A stretch of 10,675 nucleotides of DNA, from positions 1 to 10,675 of the forward strand of contig JALTBU010000037.1 in assembly GCA_027008345.1 (NCBI GenBank), written 5' to 3'. The stretch comes from Nautiliaceae bacterium (lineage in GTDB: Bacteria; Campylobacterota; Campylobacteria; Campylobacterales; Nautiliaceae). Positions 1-6,540 of this stretch are shown here, in pieces. The notes beneath the pieces are model-generated. The model was not told where the DNA came from, did not search any database, and saw nothing but the letters and a program-made list of their open reading frames with translations. Each line of letters opens with the position of its first letter. Within the stretch, counting starts at the first letter, position 1. The translations under genes and the position numbers were made by a program.

Positions 1-260
1 GTAAAGCTGTTTTGGCAGGAGGAGGGGATATGTTTTTGAAAAACAGCGGTTTTTATATAAGTGCCGTTGAAAATATCGATTATTTAAAAAAAATAGCCAC
101 TTTAATAAAAGAAAACGGAATGTATGCAGGACTTAAAAATTATGAGCTTTGTGTTTCACTTGCTCCTTTTTATGATTTTGCAATTTTTAATAAAAAAAGA
201 TATTATAAATTAAAAATTTTTGAAAAACTGAATAAACCTCTTTTAAGGATAAAACAATGA
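1..260 (+). CDS. C-terminal part of an unrecognised protein (probably 5'-truncated by window edge)
   Basis: The reading frame is open to the left edge without a stop, so this is probably the last ~85 residues of a longer protein. I do not recognise the family. The visible part has a glycine-rich turn (LAGGGDMF), then a lysine- and aromatic-rich stretch without cysteines typical of a metal site and without obvious membrane segments; it ends in a basic tail. An internal start cannot be excluded: ATG at 30-32 is preceded by a near-perfect Shine-Dalgarno-like purine run (17-27), which would give a 76-residue protein. That run also encodes the glycines, so it may be coincidence. The stop overlaps the next start (ATGA), so translation is probably coupled to sixA and the gene shares its operon. 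Confidence 0.55.
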   Translation, partial: KAVLAGGGDMFLKNSGFYISAVENIDYLKKIATLIKENGMYAGLKNYELCVSLAPFYDFAIFNKKRYYKLKIFEKLNKPLLRIKQ

Positions 261-715
261 AACTGCTTTTTATAAGACACTCTCTTGCAATGGAAAGGGA
301 TGAGTTCGAAGGACACGATTTTGACAGACCTTTAATTGAAAAAGGAATAAGAAGAGCCAAAAAATTTTTTAAACATATAAAAAATATTTATGAAATTGAT
401 TATATTTTAACTTCTTCTGCCAAAAGGGCTTTAGAAACTGCTGAAATATTACACAAGTTTTATCCAAAAGCAGGGTTTATAAAAACAAACAGGCTTTTAC
501 CTGGGGCAAATATAAACGATTTGAAAGCTGAGCTTAACGGTAAAGAGGGCGTAATTGCAGTTATAGGTCATGAACCTGATTTAAGTAATATGATAAAAGA
601 AATAATGCACTCACCAAATCTTAAAATAAAACTTTCAAAACCTTCAATTGCGGAAATGGAAGATGGGATTTTAAAATCTCTTATTTCATACAGACATTTT
701 AAAGGATGTGAGTGA
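257..715 (+). CDS. sixA: SixA-type phosphohistidine phosphatase (histidine phosphatase superfamily)
   Basis: 152 residues, close to the usual ~150-160 of SixA. Members of this branch remove phosphate from phosphohistidine in cytosolic proteins; in E. coli SixA acts on HPt or phosphotransfer proteins, but the partner here is unknown. Visible motifs: the N-terminal catalytic RH at R7-H8 (RHS here rather than the usual RHG), a 'DRPLIEKG' segment at 23-30 matching the D..RPLT..G of SixA, the 'TSSAKRALETA' block with R57, and the second catalytic histidine H105 in 'IGHEPDLS'. There is no signal peptide. The ATG overlaps the preceding stop by four bases, with AAGGA seven bases upstream. It overlaps the next gene as well, so the row is one transcript. 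Family assignment is firm; the physiological target is not. Confidence 0.87.
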   Translation: MKLLFIRHSLAMERDEFEGHDFDRPLIEKGIRRAKKFFKHIKNIYEIDYILTSSAKRALETAEILHKFYPKAGFIKTNRLLPGANINDLKAELNGKEGVIAVIGHEPDLSNMIKEIMHSPNLKIKLSKPSIAEMEDGILKSLISYRHFKGCE

Positions 716-1215
716 AAAAACTTACACTTAAAATAATTCAAAAAATTGCCAAGAGATTAAACACTGATATAAGTGAATTTTTTGCAGTTTTTATAGCTGG
801 AATTGCGCTTAATAGGGATTTTGGAAGTATAATTAAAAGCTATGATTTGCAAGAAAAAGAAAAAGAGATTTTAAAAGATTTTTATGAATATTTAGAAAAT
901 GAATTGATTAATGAAAAAGATGAATTTATAAAAAATTTTATTAAAATAACGGATTTAAACAGAGTATTTAAAAATTTAGCACTTTATTTTACTGTTTTTA
1001 TACCCGAAGATGTTTTGTTTTCAAAAGATTCTGAAAAAATTAGAAAATCTCTTAATATTTATCCCGAAGAAATAAAAGAAGCTGTAATAAAATCTCTTGA
1101 AATGTTAAGTCTCGGAGACACCGAGATAGATGAAGATTTAAAATATCAAATTTTAAAAGAAGTTTTAAATACAATAATTTTACTGACTTTTGTCATAAGG
1201 AATTTAAATGCTTGA
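712..1215 (+). CDS. Hypothetical 167-residue helical protein
   Basis: Not recognised. It begins with GTG at 712, overlapping the sixA stop (GTGA), with AAAGGA five bases upstream; the overlap and ribosome site make this start convincing. The protein contains no cysteine, histidine or tryptophan, is rich in Lys, Glu, Ile and Leu, and looks almost wholly alpha-helical. A hydrophobic stretch near residues 23-34 (FFAVFIAGIALN) and another at the C-terminus (IILLTFVI) are too short or interrupted to call as clear membrane spans. Its end overlaps the decarboxylase start by eight bases, so it is translationally embedded between a phosphatase and a menaquinone enzyme. Position alone suggests nothing firm about function. 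Coding is supported by frame length, overlaps and ribosome site. Confidence 0.75.
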   Translation: MKKLTLKIIQKIAKRLNTDISEFFAVFIAGIALNRDFGSIIKSYDLQEKEKEILKDFYEYLENELINEKDEFIKNFIKITDLNRVFKNLALYFTVFIPEDVLFSKDSEKIRKSLNIYPEEIKEAVIKSLEMLSLGDTEIDEDLKYQILKEVLNTIILLTFVIRNLNA

Positions 1216-2998
1216 AGTTTTAAAACCATATATAAAAGAAATTGATACTCCTCTTGATGTAAAATTAGAGATACCTCATTTAGCTTATATTGAAGCTAAA
1301 AAGAAAAATCCTAAAATTTTGATGTTTACAAATCCTGTGGATGGTGATAAAAAATTTGATATTCCGGTTGTTATGAATATCTTTGCAAATGATGAGGTGG
1401 TTGAGAGGATTTTTGGTAAAAATCTTGATTTTATTGCAAAAGAAATTGAAGAGCTTATCAAAATGAAACCACCTAAGACTTTGAGTGAGAAATTAAAAGC
1501 ATTTGGAAAACTTTTTGCAATTAAAAATACTATCCCAAAAACTGTAAAATCAGGAGAATGTCAATACCATATATATCAGGGTGAATTGGCTAAACTTTCC
1601 AATCTTCCTATTTTAAAAACATGGGAGAAAGATGGCGGAAAATTTATAACTATGGGACAGGTTTATACCAAAAGTCTTGATGGAAGTGTTAGAAATGTAG
1701 GAATGTACAGGCTGCAAATATATGATGACAAACGTCTTGGTCTTCACTGGCAGATACACAAAGACAGCGCTCATCTTTTTTGGGAGTATAAAAAAGCAAA
1801 TAAAAAAATGCCTGTAAGTATTGCAATAGGAGGAGACCCTTTGTGGACATGGTGTGCAACGGCTCCTATGCCTCCTGGGATTTTTGAAGTGATGCTTTAC
1901 GGATTTATAAGAGGCAAAAATCCAAAACTTGTAAAATGTATAAGCAATGACTTAGAAGTCCCTGCTGATGCAGATATAGTTATTGAAGGGTATTGCGACC
2001 CAAGAGAAATGGAAATTGAAGGTATGTTTGGAGACCACACAGGATATTATACACTTAAAAAACCTTTTCCTGTTATGCATGTAGAGGCAATTACAACGAA
2101 AAAGAATCCAGTTTTTTATGCAACAGTTGTAGGAAAACCGCCATTAGAAGACAAATATATGGGGTATGCTACCGAGAGGATATTTTTACCTTTGCTTAAA
2201 ACAACTGCACCGGATCTTATTGATTATGCAATGCCTGAAAACGGGGTTTTTCATAATTTGATTCTATGCAAAATTGCTCCAAGATATCCGGGGCACAGTA
2301 TGCAGATTATGCATAGTCTTTGGGGTGTGGGACAGATGAGTTTTGTAAAACACGCTATATTTGTAGGTGAAGACGCACCAGAACTCAGGGATTATGAAAA
2401 TTTAATAAGATATATTTTAAATAATTTTGATTCTAAAAATATTTTGATCTCCAAAGGAATAGTTGATGAGCTTGACCATTCAAGCGTTGAGGAGCTTGTT
2501 GGTGGAAAGTTAGGAATAGATATTAGTGAAAAGTGTAAAGTGAAAAATGAAAATTGTATAATATTAAATGATGAAGAATTATTAGAAAGACTACAAAGTG
2601 TTGAGCCTTTAATCAAAGATGTTAAGCAGTATATGACAGATACGAAAAATCCTGTTTGCGTGATTAAATTTAAAAAAGAAAAGTCAGCAAAAGAGATTTT
2701 TGAAAAAATTAAAAATTTTAAAGAAAATTTAAGAATAGTTATTTTTATAAATACAGATGAGATTAATAACCCTTATATGCTTGTATGGAGGGTTACAAAT
2801 AATATTGATGCTTTGCGTGATGTATGGATAGATGAAATAATTGGAATTGATGGAAGTAATAAAAATGCGCTTGATGGATTTACAAGAGAGTGGCCGCCGG
2901 ATGTAGATACTACTCCCCAAGTGATTGAAAAACTAAAAAAATTAGGATTGATTAAAGGAATAAGTGAAGAAGAACTTAGGAAATATCAGGTGCTTTAA
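1208..2998 (+). CDS. mqnL: UbiD-family decarboxylase of menaquinone (futalosine) biosynthesis
   Basis: 596 residues, the length of the menaquinone-type UbiD homologues (TIGR03701/SCO4490-like) used with the futalosine pathway in Campylobacterota. The family enzyme decarboxylates a naphthoate intermediate using prenylated FMN, a metal ion and a UbiX-like partner. Aligning by eye to Fdc1/UbiD gives metal-site candidates N163 and E227 (H180 or H184 is the third), catalytic R168 in 'RNVGMYR', and E271 and D276 in 'EGMFGDHTGYY', the UbiD signature. All are present, so the enzyme looks active. ATG at 1208 has AAGGAA five bases upstream and overlaps the previous gene by eight bases. The 3' end overlaps the convergent small gene by four bases, leaving no room for a separate terminator. 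The exact substrate is inferred from family and taxon; it could also be labelled ubiD. Confidence 0.9.
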   Translation: MLEVLKPYIKEIDTPLDVKLEIPHLAYIEAKKKNPKILMFTNPVDGDKKFDIPVVMNIFANDEVVERIFGKNLDFIAKEIEELIKMKPPKTLSEKLKAFGKLFAIKNTIPKTVKSGECQYHIYQGELAKLSNLPILKTWEKDGGKFITMGQVYTKSLDGSVRNVGMYRLQIYDDKRLGLHWQIHKDSAHLFWEYKKANKKMPVSIAIGGDPLWTWCATAPMPPGIFEVMLYGFIRGKNPKLVKCISNDLEVPADADIVIEGYCDPREMEIEGMFGDHTGYYTLKKPFPVMHVEAITTKKNPVFYATVVGKPPLEDKYMGYATERIFLPLLKTTAPDLIDYAMPENGVFHNLILCKIAPRYPGHSMQIMHSLWGVGQMSFVKHAIFVGEDAPELRDYENLIRYILNNFDSKNILISKGIVDELDHSSVEELVGGKLGIDISEKCKVKNENCIILNDEELLERLQSVEPLIKDVKQYMTDTKNPVCVIKFKKEKSAKEIFEKIKNFKENLRIVIFINTDEINNPYMLVWRVTNNIDALRDVWIDEIIGIDGSNKNALDGFTREWPPDVDTTPQVIEKLKKLGLIKGISEEELRKYQVL

Positions 2999-3294
2999 AT
3001 CAGCACTGATTTTACATATTCACAATATTTCCTTACTTCTTCGCTTTTTTCTCCTGTAATTTCATAGGAGATAATGTAATTATTGAAATAAATATCAATT
3101 CTAAATTCTGCTGCTAACAGATTTGAAAAATCTTCGCTGCAAGTAAAAAATTCTATATATTCCTGTTTCAATTTTATTTCTTTAATTTCTTTATCGTTTA
3201 TTTTTATAATAATTTCATTATTTCCTTCACTGTTACTTAAAAGCAAAATAGTTTTTGAAACTGTGTCAATTTCAATATAATCATTAAAATTCAT
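2995..3294 (-). CDS. Hypothetical 99-residue protein paired with bacteriohemerythrin
   Basis: Not recognised. It starts two bases after the hemerythrin stop, so it is the second gene of a two-gene unit. The sequence alternates short charged and hydrophobic stretches (IIIKINDKEIKEIKL, RIDIYFNNYIISYEI), suggesting a mainly beta fold closed by a C-terminal helix ending in 'EYVKSVLI'. Two cysteines are seen, C52 and C91. There is no signal peptide or membrane span. The close linkage suggests a role with the hemerythrin under the same control, but no activity can be read from the sequence. The end overlaps the convergent decarboxylase gene by four bases. Confidence 0.75.
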   Translation of the reverse strand: MNFNDYIEIDTVSKTILLLSNSEGNNEIIIKINDKEIKEIKLKQEYIEFFTCSEDFSNLLAAEFRIDIYFNNYIISYEITGEKSEEVRKYCEYVKSVLI

Positions 3295-3296
3295 TG

Positions 3297-3671
3297 TTAA
3301 ACCTTTGCATTTATCATATTAAAAAATCCTGCTGTAACAGTATCCATTGTTTGAATATGCTGATCAAGCCAAGGCAGGAATCTTTCATCAAAATATTTTT
3401 TTAATGTTTCTGTGTTTTCATTTTGTAATTCTTCAAGTTCGTTTATAATTTTATCATGTTCCATTTTATGAGGAACATAAGCAAAAAATTGATATTTTTT
3501 CATCAGCTCTTCTTCAAAACCGAAATGATTTTTAACATCTTCTAAAAACTCATGGTATTCTTTTGAATAATCTTCATTGTTTTCAATTTTTTTTAAGAGC
3601 TTTTCTAAAATTTTGATTTCTTTTTCATGTACTTCATTCATTGGTTCGAATGCAACTTTTGCAAAATCCAT
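3297..3671 (-). CDS. Bacteriohemerythrin (non-haem di-iron O2/NO-binding protein)
   Basis: 124-residue single-domain hemerythrin, a soluble four-helix bundle that binds O2 (and in some bacteria NO) at a di-iron site. All seven classical ligands are visible with correct spacing: H15, H49, E53, H68, H72, H105 and D110 (compare H25, H54, E58, H73, H77, H101, D106 of the animal protein). There is no fused sensor or signalling domain, so storage, scavenging or delivery is more likely than chemotaxis signalling. The start has AGGAC upstream with six-base spacing. It is transcribed away from the adjacent Crp/Fnr-type regulator. An FNR-like box at 3719-3732 sits at about -41.5 from its predicted transcription start, suggesting direct activation by such a regulator. 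Family call is essentially certain; the ligand in vivo is inferred. Confidence 0.95.
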   Translation of the reverse strand: MDFAKVAFEPMNEVHEKEIKILEKLLKKIENNEDYSKEYHEFLEDVKNHFGFEEELMKKYQFFAYVPHKMEHDKIINELEELQNENTETLKKYFDERFLPWLDQHIQTMDTVTAGFFNMINAKV

Positions 3672-3683
3672 TTCTGTCCTTTT

Positions 3684-3699
3684 TTTATTGATTATATCA
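3684..3699 (-). promoter_or_regulatory. Predicted promoter of the hemerythrin gene (extended -10)
   Basis: On the minus strand TGATATAAT gives a perfect TATAAT (3691-3696) with the TGn extension. The predicted start is near 3684, giving a leader of about 13 bases that contains the AGGAC ribosome site. No good -35 is seen at 17-bp spacing, in keeping with activator dependence through the FNR-like box 22 bases upstream of the -10. Confidence 0.6.
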
Positions 3700-3718
3700 C
3701 AAAAAAAATTATAAAAAA

Positions 3719-3732
3719 TTGATTTATATTAA
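3719..3732. promoter_or_regulatory. FNR-type operator in the hemerythrin/regulator divergent region
   Basis: TTGAT-TTAT-ATTAA matches the FNR consensus TTGAT-N4-ATCAA at 9 of 10 positions. Its centre (3725.5) lies 41.5 bases from the predicted hemerythrin transcription start, the class II activator position. Towards the + strand gene it overlaps the -35 hexamer (3729-3734) of the regulator promoter, where a bound protein would be expected to hinder polymerase. One box could therefore activate hemerythrin and restrain the regulator gene. Confidence 0.55.
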
Positions 3733-3757
3733 GAAATAAAATCTTAAATGATATAAT
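3729..3757 (+). promoter_or_regulatory. Predicted promoter of the Crp/Fnr-type regulator
   Basis: An extended -10 TGATATAAT (hexamer 3752-3757) lies exactly 17 bases after TTAAGA (3729-3734), a 4-of-6 match to the -35 consensus. The predicted start is near 3764, ahead of the AGG ribosome site at 3774-3776. The -35 is also the left arm of a perfect inverted repeat, TTAAGA-N7-TCTTAA (3729-3747), and overlaps the FNR-like box. Confidence 0.6.
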
Positions 3758-3785
3758 TTTAAAAACTGAAAAAAGGTTTTCATTT

Positions 3786-4421
3786 ATGGATTTAAAAAAA
3801 TATTTTTTGTTTAAAAATTTAACAGATGAAGAGCTAAAAAAAATAAGAGAATTTACAATCGTTAAAAAACTGAAAAAAAATGAAATAGTTTTTTATGAAA
3901 AAGAAGAGCCAAGTTATTTGCATCTTCTTATTGAAGGAAGTGCAAGGGTATATAAAATCGATAATAAAGGAAATGAATTAATAATTCATAAATTTCATCC
4001 TGTATCACTCATCGCAGAACTTCCAAATTTTGAAAATATACCGTATCCGGCTAATTGTGCAATGGAGAGTGATGGAGTTATTTTAAAAATTGAATTTGAA
4101 AAGTTTAAAAAATTTATGCAAAAAGGTGATGTTTGTATGCAAATTTTGAGTTCTCTTCTTAGTAAAATGAAATATCTTGATGGAATTATTCAAGATAATC
4201 TTATTTTTGACACAGAAACTAAAATTGCAAAATTTATTTATGATAACCCGGAAGCCTTTGAAGATTTGAAACAGCATTCAATCGCAGCGCTTTTACATAT
4301 AAAGCCTGAAACTCTAAGTAGAAAACTTAAAAAATTTAAAGAACTTGGAATTATAAAAAATGAAGGTTCAAAACTTAAAATTTTAGATTTGGAAAAAATT
4401 AAAGATTATTATTCATGGTAA
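3786..4421 (+). CDS. Crp/Fnr-family transcription regulator with FNR-like recognition helix, no N-terminal Fe-S cysteines
   Basis: 211 residues, normal for the family. Residues ~1-115 form the cyclic-nucleotide-binding-type beta roll (LLIEGSARVYKIDNKG at 47-62), ~116-145 the dimerisation helix, and ~155-192 the winged helix-turn-helix. The recognition helix PETLSRKL (174-181) carries the E-x-x-S-R pattern of FNR (E175, S178, R179), predicting TTGAT-like half-sites. The only cysteines are C91 and C117, so there is no FNR-type [4Fe-4S] cluster; the cNMP-binding signature is also degenerate. In other anaerobes such proteins next to hcp (HcpR) sense NO, often by haem; HcpR is the likeliest analogue, but ligand and orthology are inference. 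The gene sits between the hemerythrin and hcp, both with FNR-type boxes. ATG 3786 has an AGG ribosome site at nine-base spacing. Confidence 0.9.
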   Translation: MDLKKYFLFKNLTDEELKKIREFTIVKKLKKNEIVFYEKEEPSYLHLLIEGSARVYKIDNKGNELIIHKFHPVSLIAELPNFENIPYPANCAMESDGVILKIEFEKFKKFMQKGDVCMQILSSLLSKMKYLDGIIQDNLIFDTETKIAKFIYDNPEAFEDLKQHSIAALLHIKPETLSRKLKKFKELGIIKNEGSKLKILDLEKIKDYYSW

Positions 4422-4423
4422 TA

Positions 4424-4438
4424 TGAGGCAAAGCCTCA
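4424..4438. terminator. Short hairpin between convergent genes, possible bidirectional terminator
   Basis: TGAGGC-AAA-GCCTCA is a perfect 6-bp stem with a three-base loop in the 34-base gap between the regulator and hcp stops. An alternative overlapping stem pairs AAGCC with GGCTT slightly downstream (4431-4449), followed by a short T run on the + strand. No long U tract follows directly on either strand, so termination strength is uncertain. Confidence 0.45.
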
Positions 4439-4455
4439 AAGGAGGGCTTATGTTT

Positions 4456-5877
4456 TTATCCTGCTTGAAGTTCTTTTCCGAAGTCTTTATGAATATCTCC
4501 TGAAATAACTCCAAGATTAAAGTTTTCAACCAAGAAATTAACGATATCTTCATTTGCAAATTGCGGAGCATTTGGTCCGATGTAAATATCTTTTATTCCA
4601 AGGCTAAGTAGCGCAAGTAAAATAATAATTGCTTTTTGTTCCATCCACATAAGTGCAATTGACACTGGAAGTTCATTTACATCTTCTACTCCAAGAGCCT
4701 GAGCAACTGCAAGTGCAATATGAACTGCACCATTAGAGTCATTACATTGTCCAAGGTCGATATATCTTGGAATATCAGTTCCAGGAATTGTTCCAAAATC
4801 TACATCATTAAATCTAAATTTACCACAGCTTGATGTAATAATTAAATGATCTTTTGGAACTGCAAGAGCTAATTCTCTAAAATAATTTCTTTTTCTACCA
4901 GGAGCGTCACATCCAGCAATTACCCATACTCTTTTTAATTTTCCTTCTTTAATTGCATCAAGAACTTTTGCTCCGTATGCTTCAAGAACGGTTTTATAAT
5001 GATGCCCTGTTTTAATTGTTTCATTACTGTCAAATCCTTCAATATCAGGAAGTTCCAAAGTATGATCAATTAATGGATCGAAGTTGTCATTTTCAATTTT
5101 TTTAGCGCCTTCAACACCAGTGATTTTATATGTGTAAAGTCTGTCAATATAGTTTTTAACTTTTGGAGATTTTTCAGGAGGAACAATACAGTTAGTATTT
5201 ACCACACAAGTTCCGTTCCATTTAGAAAATACATCAGTTTGGTCAAACCATGCTTTACCGATATTTCCTTTTAAGTTTTTATATTTTTTAAGATGAGGGT
5301 ATCCATGAGCCGGAAGCATTTCTGAGTGAGTATAAACATTTATTTTATCACTAAGACCTCTTTCTTCAATTCTTTTTAACAATTTTTCAAGCATATCAAG
5401 GTTATGACCTGATACTAAAATACCTTTTCCTTCTGCTTTATTTTGAGTAACTTCTATTGGAGCTGGAATACCAAGCGCTCTTGTATGTAAATCACTTAAT
5501 AAATCCATTACTTTCACACCGGCATTTCCAACTTTCATAAGTTGAGCTATATGCTCATCAAAATTGAAGTTTACATTTGTTAGTGTGAAATATAATGTTT
5601 CAGAATTTACATCATCTATTTCTTTTAATCTTTTATAATCTTCTTCTGTTTCGATAAGTTCATTTGCATGTTCTCTGTATGCACTAAGACCTCTAAGTCC
5701 ATAAGTCATTAAATCTTGAAGTCTTGCTTTTGTAGCATCTTTACCACATACACCTTTGCTTTCACCATGACTCCCACATCCACCTGGTGCACTCATTTCA
5801 CATTGCCAACAAAGAAATGGTAAATCACAAGCCTGAGGTTTTTGAGTTGTGTCTTTTTTTCCGAATAATCCAAACAT
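4456..5877 (-). CDS. hcp: Hybrid-cluster protein (Hcp), class III; hydroxylamine/NO reductase
   Basis: 473-residue cytosolic iron-sulfur protein with one cubane and one Fe-S-O hybrid cluster. Hcp proteins reduce NO and, in vitro, hydroxylamine. All hybrid-cluster ligands are identifiable by spacing with the Desulfovibrio protein: H158, E186, C230, C323, C351, C378 and E413 (K415 follows). The N-terminal cluster cysteines are C23, C26, C34 and C44. Only ~114 residues separate C44 from H158 against ~223 in Desulfovibrio, the ~110-residue deletion that defines class III Hcp of thermophiles and archaea. An unusual ~22-residue N-terminal extension precedes the motif and holds an extra cysteine, C17. 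AAGGAG seven bases upstream supports the start. An FNR-type box and -10 hexamer lie upstream, so regulation by the adjacent Crp/Fnr protein is likely. In Nautilia a free-hydroxylamine nitrate ammonification route has been proposed; a link here is inference. Confidence 0.96.
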   Translation of the reverse strand: MFGLFGKKDTTQKPQACDLPFLCWQCEMSAPGGCGSHGESKGVCGKDATKARLQDLMTYGLRGLSAYREHANELIETEEDYKRLKEIDDVNSETLYFTLTNVNFNFDEHIAQLMKVGNAGVKVMDLLSDLHTRALGIPAPIEVTQNKAEGKGILVSGHNLDMLEKLLKRIEERGLSDKINVYTHSEMLPAHGYPHLKKYKNLKGNIGKAWFDQTDVFSKWNGTCVVNTNCIVPPEKSPKVKNYIDRLYTYKITGVEGAKKIENDNFDPLIDHTLELPDIEGFDSNETIKTGHHYKTVLEAYGAKVLDAIKEGKLKRVWVIAGCDAPGRKRNYFRELALAVPKDHLIITSSCGKFRFNDVDFGTIPGTDIPRYIDLGQCNDSNGAVHIALAVAQALGVEDVNELPVSIALMWMEQKAIIILLALLSLGIKDIYIGPNAPQFANEDIVNFLVENFNLGVISGDIHKDFGKELQAG

Positions 5878-5902
5878 TTGATTTCTCCTTTTTTGATTTG
5901 TT

Positions 5903-5915
5903 TTGAAGTATTGTA
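5903..5915 (-). promoter_or_regulatory. Predicted hcp promoter (-10 hexamer TACAAT)
   Basis: TACAAT (minus strand, 5910-5915) places transcription start near 5903 and gives a ~26-base leader with AAGGAG. The -35 position (ATGATT) is poor, as expected for a class II activated promoter, and is covered by the FNR-type box. Confidence 0.55.
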
Positions 5916-5937
5916 AGTATTATTCGGATTTTAATCA

Positions 5938-5951
5938 TTGATTATGGTCAA
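5938..5951. promoter_or_regulatory. FNR-type operator upstream of hcp
   Basis: TTGAT-TATG-GTCAA matches TTGAT-N4-ATCAA at 9 of 10 bases, and the symmetry extends one more base on each side (ATTGAT...GTCAAT). Its edge is 22 bases from the -10 hexamer and its centre is at -41.5 from the predicted start. This is the same geometry as the box upstream of the hemerythrin gene. The recognition helix of the neighbouring regulator has FNR's specificity residues. Confidence 0.65.
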
Positions 5952-6012
5952 TAATGTAAAATTTTTGTTAAAAAAAACTGAAAATCAAAGTAAAAAAAGT
6001 TTTTTGGAATAA

Positions 6013-6519
6013 TTATGAAGTGAATTTTATTTTAAAGAAGTTTAAAAACCCCTGCATTATTTCTTTTGGAGTAGGAGGGCATCCAGGAATATGATAATCA
6101 ACTGGTAAATCAACGCCTTTTATTGCATATGTTTTTTCAAAAACTCCTAAATCTTTTGCACAATCACCAAGAGTGATTACCCATTTTGGAGATGGCATTT
6201 GATTGTATGCATCCCATACATGATGATACATATTAAATGTCATAACTCCACTTACAAGCAGAATATCTGCATGTCTCGGACTTGCTACAAAATGAATTCC
6301 AAGTCTTTCAAGGTCATAATAAGGATTAGATAAAGCATTACATTCAGCTTCACACGCATTACAACTGCCGCTATCAACCATTCTAATAGCAAGGCTTCCT
6401 GCAAAATGTTTTTTTATTTTATCTTTTATCTCTTTTTGAATTTCTTTTAATCCTTTATCAAATTCCTTATTTTCAGTAACAATTCCTGTTTTTATTCTTT
6501 TTTCCCAAAATCTCAACAT
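6013..6519 (-). CDS. hyfI: HyfI/NuoB-like small subunit of group-4-hydrogenase-related complex
   Basis: 168-residue small (20-kDa) subunit that carries the [4Fe-4S] cluster nearest the active site of group 4 hydrogenases and complex I. The cluster cysteines are visible: C53 and C56 in 'GSCNACEAE', C120 in 'TLGDCAKD', and C147 in 'IPGCPPTP'. C60 is extra. There is no signal peptide, as expected for a cytoplasmic-side subunit. I place the start at 6519 (MLRFWEKR), where GGAG lies seven bases upstream; the open frame extends to 6582, but that part runs into a palindrome and has no ribosome site. It is the last operon gene, 135 bases before hcp. Unlike E. coli hyf, no HyfH ferredoxin gene lies between it and the large-subunit gene. 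With a large subunit lacking the NiFe site, hydrogenase activity is doubtful. Confidence 0.9.
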   Translation of the reverse strand: MLRFWEKRIKTGIVTENKEFDKGLKEIQKEIKDKIKKHFAGSLAIRMVDSGSCNACEAECNALSNPYYDLERLGIHFVASPRHADILLVSGVMTFNMYHHVWDAYNQMPSPKWVITLGDCAKDLGVFEKTYAIKGVDLPVDYHIPGCPPTPKEIMQGFLNFFKIKFTS

Positions 6520-6540
6520 TTCCATTCTCCATTTTTTATT

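Noticed and set aside
2392..2920. Minus-strand open frames inside the decarboxylase gene
   Set aside because: They are antisense to a conserved, motif-bearing gene, have low-complexity Ser/Ile/Asn composition and lack ribosome sites.
3708..3713. Second TATAAT on the minus strand upstream of the hemerythrin gene
   Set aside because: It lacks the extended TGn and a suitable -35, and lies further from the gene; the hexamer at 3691-3696 has both the extension and the FNR-box spacing. Chance matches are common in such AT-rich sequence.
4083..4277. Minus-strand open frame inside the regulator gene
   Set aside because: Antisense to a clear Crp/Fnr-family gene; Phe/Lys/Asn-rich sequence typical of AT-rich shadow frames.
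4441..4503. Tiny + strand frame (17 codons, ATG at 4450) behind a strong GGAGG
   Set aside because: It lies antisense to the 3' end of hcp and the GGAGG is part of the terminator-like stem; too short and unsupported to call a gene.
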